Source of the DNA: Symbiodinium microadriaticum
Taxonomy: Eukaryota > Sar > Dinophyceae > Suessiales > Symbiodiniaceae
Direction of reading: 5' to 3'
Length of the DNA stretch: 64,000 bases
NCBI GenBank assembly: GCA_001939145.1
Contig: LSRX01000523.1
Coordinates: 296,587-360,586, forward strand
In this document: in pieces, positions 60,544-64,000 of the stretch
Position numbering within the stretch: the first letter of the stretch is position 1
Layout of the letters: each line of letters starts with the position of its first letter
Made by a program: the position numbers and the translations under genes
The notes under the pieces: model-generated
Told to the model about the DNA's origin: nothing
The model's database searches: none
Seen by the model: only the letters and a program-made list of their open reading frames with translations

Positions 60544-60638
60544 TACCAGCACCCCCCAACTACCCTCTATTATACCCTAAGTACCCACTATCAAGGACCA
60601 GAAGGGCTCTATTAAAGGGTACTTGGGGGGTGCTGGTA
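60544..60638. mobile_element. MITE-like palindromic element, family 5
   Basis: TACCAGCACCCCCCA and TGGGGGGTGCTGGTA are perfect 15-bp inverted termini, and GTACCC/GGGTAC pairs inside. It interrupts TTTAGGG repeats on both sides. Confidence 0.85.
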
Positions 60639-60774
60639 GGGGTTTAGGGGTTTAGGGTTGAGGCTTCAGATACATGACTCAGCGTGACGAGTCGGCTTGA
60701 CCTGGGGATGGGCCCACCTCCAATCCTGTCTAGGGTGCTCGCAGTGTACGGCGAGGGGAGCGGCTCGCAAACCC

Positions 60775-60885
60775 CAAAACCCTAAACCCTATAAGCCCTA
60801 TAAACCCTATAAGCCCTATAAACCCTAAACCCTAAAGCCCTAAACTCCTTAACCCTAAAACCCTAAATCGTAAACCCCTAAAGCG
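60775..60885 (-). repeat. Dense CCCTAAA-type tract
   Basis: CCCTAAA and CCCTATAA(G) variants in tandem, opposite in orientation to the neighbouring tracts. Confidence 0.9.
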
Positions 60886-61009
60886 CCATAATTTCGACGA
60901 AGAGCTCCCAGAAGACCCCTGTTCGCAGGCAGCGATTTGATGAACGATACACCTGCGTTAGTTGTAGGGTTCCTTTAAATGGGATCTATAACGGGAACTA
61001 AAAGGGTTT

Positions 61010-61310
61010 GTGGGGTTTAGGGGTGTTTGGGGTTTAGGGGTTATTGGGGTTTAGGGGTTAGGGGTTTAGGGTTAGGGGTTTAGGGGTTACCGGGTTTCGG
61101 GGTTTAGGGTTTAGGGGTTTAGGGTGTAATTTAATTAACACAAGGCCAAAACACCAGATCATTATTAGAAGATATAGAAGGTTCCTTGTTGTNGTTATTG
61201 GGGTTTAGGGGTTAGGGGTTTAGGGTTAGGGGTTTAGGGGTTTAGGGGTTTCGGGGTTTAGGGTTTAGGGGTTTAGGGTGTAGGGCTTTAGGGTTTAGGG
61301 AGCTTTGGAC
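61010..61310 (+). repeat. Dense GGGTTTA-type tracts interrupted by an N
   Basis: The same TTATTGGGGTTTAGGGGTTA sequence occurs before (61,038 onward) and right after (61,195 onward) the N at 61,193. Part of the tract may therefore be duplicated by assembly. Confidence 0.88.
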
Positions 61311-61365
61311 ATGCCTCGAAAGCGGAACAGCCCTACATTCAAGACCCTGGACCTCAAACCCCAGG

Positions 61366-61402
61366 CTGGTTATCATTAAAACTGAGTTTTAAAGATAACC
61401 AG
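61366..61402. repeat. Short perfect-type hairpin
   Basis: CTGGTTATCATTAAAACT pairs with GAGTTTTAAAGATAACCAG with one mismatch. It is a foldback of 37 bp. Confidence 0.8.
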
Positions 61403-61645
61403 TTTATAAGAGTTTAACTCTTACAAACATAGAAAAAAGCTTTCCGCTGATCCCTCGAGTCCTACACTTCAAAATCCGTGAGGTCCTCAACCAAGATATA
61501 AGATTACAATGACACAAACAGAAGCTAAACCCCCGAGCAACAACCTAAATGACGTTACACAATCAAACCCAACACCCTGAACAAAGCCGTGATACGAGAT
61601 ACTATGGAAGCCTCAATAGTCACCACTATTATTCCTTAGGTTAAA

Positions 61646-62024
61646 GGAAACTACAGGTGGGTAACGGCAACTACCCACCTGAAAATGTCCTAGATAGGGT
61701 TCCTTGCCATAGTTGTATACTATGAAGGAGCCCACAACCCGATTCTAAACATTAACGCTCCTACATTACCCTCCAGAGCCTATGCCAGGCGGCGTCACCG
61801 AACGGGAAGATGATCGCTACGGGCTGCTTCGACGGGACCCGCGATACGGGTTCTGCCATATCTTACGGGCCTGAGAACTTGACGGGGACACTTGTTGCGC
61901 GTTCAATTTCTAGGACATTTTCAGGTGGGTAGTTACGGTTATGGGAGCCTTATAGAAGGTCTATATACCTTATAGAAGCCTTATAGAAGCCCTATGTACC
62001 CTAAACTCCCCACCTGTAGTTTCC
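61646..62024. mobile_element. MITE-like element with nested inverted repeats, family 6
   Basis: GGAAACTACAGGTGGG at the left and CCCCACCTGTAGTTTCC at the right are inverted termini. Inside them, CTACCCACCTGAAAATGTCCTA (61,673, shown as one arm) is inverted at TAGGACATTTTCAGGTGGGTAG (61,912). The right part with CCTTATAGAAGCC repeats also occurs at 53,810-53,875. Confidence 0.75.
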
Positions 62025-62173
62025 CTGAACTATAAGGCTTACTATACTTGTTTTATGGGGTCTTTCATGGAGATGAAGAGAGGTGTGAAGAATCCACGGT
62101 ACCATGGTCAATGTTTCTTGTTGTGATTATAGCATACTGTCACCCCCCAATTACCCTGGCTTTCCCAAACCCC

Positions 62174-62232
62174 CCAGGTACCTACTATATAGGGCCCTAG
62201 GGGCTCTAGTACCCTATATAGTAGGCACCTGG
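62174..62232. mobile_element. MITE-like palindromic element, family 7
   Basis: CCAGGTACCTACTATATAGG and CCTATATAGTAGGCACCTGG are inverted termini with one mismatch, flanking a GGCCCTAGGGGCTC core. Confidence 0.82.
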
Positions 62233-62396
62233 AGGGTTAGGGTTTTCTACTCTTTATACCCTTTTTATGGAGGTGGGGGCTCACTCACAGGGGTTCAGCT
62301 GTGGCCTAAGCTGTCAAGGAATGTGTGTGGAGAACCATAATCGTGTTTAGTCTTACACATGCAGGTGTTGCGGGCTACAGGTAGGGCGGAGCATTG

Positions 62397-63165
62397 GAAC
62401 CCTAAACCCTAAACCCCTAAACCCTAAACCCTTTATTGGGTCTAACGTTCAGGTTTTCTGTTCGGAGTTGGTGTTTATACTTTATGGATCTCTAAAACCA
62501 AAACCCGTAACTCTATACTCTGAGCCCTGAAGTGTAACACGCCTTAAACGTGTAAGGATCAGTGTTTGGGGTTTGGGCTCAGAGATCAGGGTTCGGCCTT
62601 CCTGGTGCTTGAAGCGGTTTAGGATTTCGGGTATCTTTGCATTGTAGACCGCTTTCTCCCCCGCCTAAATCCTACACCCCATGCTAGCCCCCTAGAATGT
62701 TTCTTGCTCGAGGAAGGTAACATAGGGGTGTGCAAGCTTTCTTAGCTGCCATACCTCAGGGCTTGTCTATTATGCTTGTAGAAATTTTCCCCCTGAATCT
62801 CTTTTCTAAGCATCAAGGCCGCCACGCTACAGTGTTAGACACGACATCCAATCCAAATTTGAGTTTTCATCTAGTCTTAAGTATACCCTGAACGCTAAAC
62901 CCTGTACCCCAGCACCCTTCCTCCTGTACGCGCAGGACTGCACGCATTATCGTGCTGGAGTCTGGCAAGATCGTGAGAGCGCAATCCTTAGAAGCGGGTG
63001 GACGGTCTAGGGCTTTAAACAGGGGCCGCATTAATTACCCATACTATTTTTTGGGGATCCTTATTGTAATGATGCTATTCTGGTTATTATAAGACCCCCC
63101 TAAACCCTAAAACCCTAAACCCTAAACCCTAAATCCTAAACCCTAACCCTAACCCCTAAACCCTA
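62397..63165 (-). repeat. CCCTAAA tracts and scattered variants
   Basis: Clean C-strand runs lie at 62,397-62,432 and 63,098-63,165. The latter also contains CCCTAACCCTAA units of the TTAGGG type. Nothing coding is seen between them. Confidence 0.85.
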
Positions 63166-63249
63166 TAGTAGGTTTCTAGAGTGACGGGTTTCGTCTAGAG
63201 ATTGAACTTAGGGTTGACTGGTGACCGTCCAGCGGATAGTACTCCGTGT

Positions 63250-63590
63250 GTACACATATGCGCGTGTTATATGCATGCATATAAAGATATATTGCATATA
63301 CGAATATATATATAGGTATAAAAATAGATATAGATATGGGTATAGTCATAGATATAGATTTTCTATCTAGATCTAGATATAGATACAGATAGTGAGATAG
63401 ATATCAGATATAGATATAGATACAGGTATACGTATAAATTTAGTTATGGAACAATATAGATACAGATATCTATCTGTCTGTCTATCTGTCTGTCTGTCTG
63501 GATGTGTCTCTCTGTCTGTCTGTAGCCGTAGACTTCGGCACGCTAAGCTTTAAGATCTCCTCCTATCTCGGCGAACTTGCCTCTGTCTGT
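63250..63590. repeat. (TA)n, (TAGATA)n and (TCTG)n microsatellites
   Basis: TATA-rich and TAGATA-type repeats to about 63,470, followed by TCTG repeats to about 63,525. Confidence 0.93.
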
Positions 63591-63591
63591 C

Positions 63592-63682
63592 TTTAGGGTT
63601 TAGGGTTTAGGGATTTAGGGCTTAGGGTTTAGGGATTTAGGGGTTTAGGGATTTAGGGGTTTGGGGTTTAGGGTTTAGGGTG
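63592..63682 (+). repeat. Dense TTTAGGG-type tract
   Basis: Tandem TTTAGGG with ATTTAGGG and GTTTAGGGG variants, embedded between TCTG-type microsatellites. Confidence 0.92.
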
Positions 63683-64000
63683 CCTCTGTCTGTCTCTGTG
63701 TCTGTCTCTCTGCCTGCCTGCCTGCCGGTCTGTTTGTCACTCTCTCTCTCTCTCTCTCTCTCTTTCTTTCTTTTCCGAGCATAGCTCTCACTGCAGATGT
63801 GTAGACGAAGCCCAATTTTCTGGCTTCCAGAGAACTAGAGCTTGTTTTTGCATCAGAGTAACCTGCTACAGAATACGGTTTGTCAGAGTCCGTTTTTCGG
63901 GGAGGTTTAGGGCATGGGTGCCCTGGTTTGCTAGTATCCGCTCACTAAGGGCTCTCTCTCTCTCTCTCTCTCTCTATGTATATATATATATATATATATA
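63683..64000. repeat. (TCTG)n, (CT)n and terminal (TA)n repeats
   Basis: TCTG/CCTG repeats to 63,740, CT runs at 63,739-63,770 and 63,950-63,975, and a TA run reaching the window end. No gene is present. Confidence 0.9.

Overview
The window looks like nuclear DNA of a dinoflagellate. The evidence is a relict-spliced-leader-like motif at 56.25 kb, scattered TTTAGGG/CCCTAAA telomere-type repeats in both orientations, very low gene density, large amounts of degenerate repeat DNA, and retroelement ORFs of a style I associate with Symbiodinium-like algae. The species cannot be named from the sequence. No bacterial gene organisation, rRNA gene, CRISPR array or convincing canonical tRNA gene is visible.

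Layout. 1-1.9 kb is a decaying tandem array with a 625-bp unit. 1.9-5.4 kb has no convincing gene. 5.45-8.8 kb holds one unrecognised protein gene: a long exon or ORF of about 870 codons, followed by a probable further exon. 8.8-12.5 kb is intergenic with short repeats. 12,552-28,214 is a 15.66-kb LTR retrotransposon, the centre of the window. 28-44.8 kb is gene-poor DNA with segmental duplications. 44.9-46.5 kb has an AT-rich insert and a minus-strand retroelement relic. 46.5-49.7 kb has degenerate tandem repeats. 49.7-64 kb is a subtelomere-like field of TTTAGGG repeats, microsatellites, a swarm of short palindromic (MITE-like) elements, and one GC-rich ORF directly behind a relict-spliced-leader-like motif. 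Single N bases at 41,494, 57,747 and 61,193 mark assembly joins.

The retrotransposon is the main discovery. It has two 108-bp LTRs differing at one base and a perfect 5-bp target duplication (GTCAG), so it is a young insertion. Its order is Ty1/copia type (Gag, protease, integrase, reverse transcriptase, RNase H), but it is about three times the usual copia length and carries extra enzyme-like domains. A 2-oxoglutarate/Fe(II) oxygenase-like domain (HxD...H...R) lies between protease and integrase. Behind RNase H comes a 2,000-residue extension with a possible degenerate methyltransferase-like segment, an SGNH/GDSL-hydrolase-like domain (GDS, GND, DxxH), an RNA 2'-phosphotransferase (Tpt1/KptA)-like domain and a zinc ribbon. 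The roughly 14.4 kb of coding sequence is interrupted only twice: by one in-frame TAA at the Gag/Pol junction and by one -1 shift between RT and RNase H. With almost identical LTRs, this may be programmed recoding rather than decay. Domain calls rest on motif reading by eye, not on database searches.
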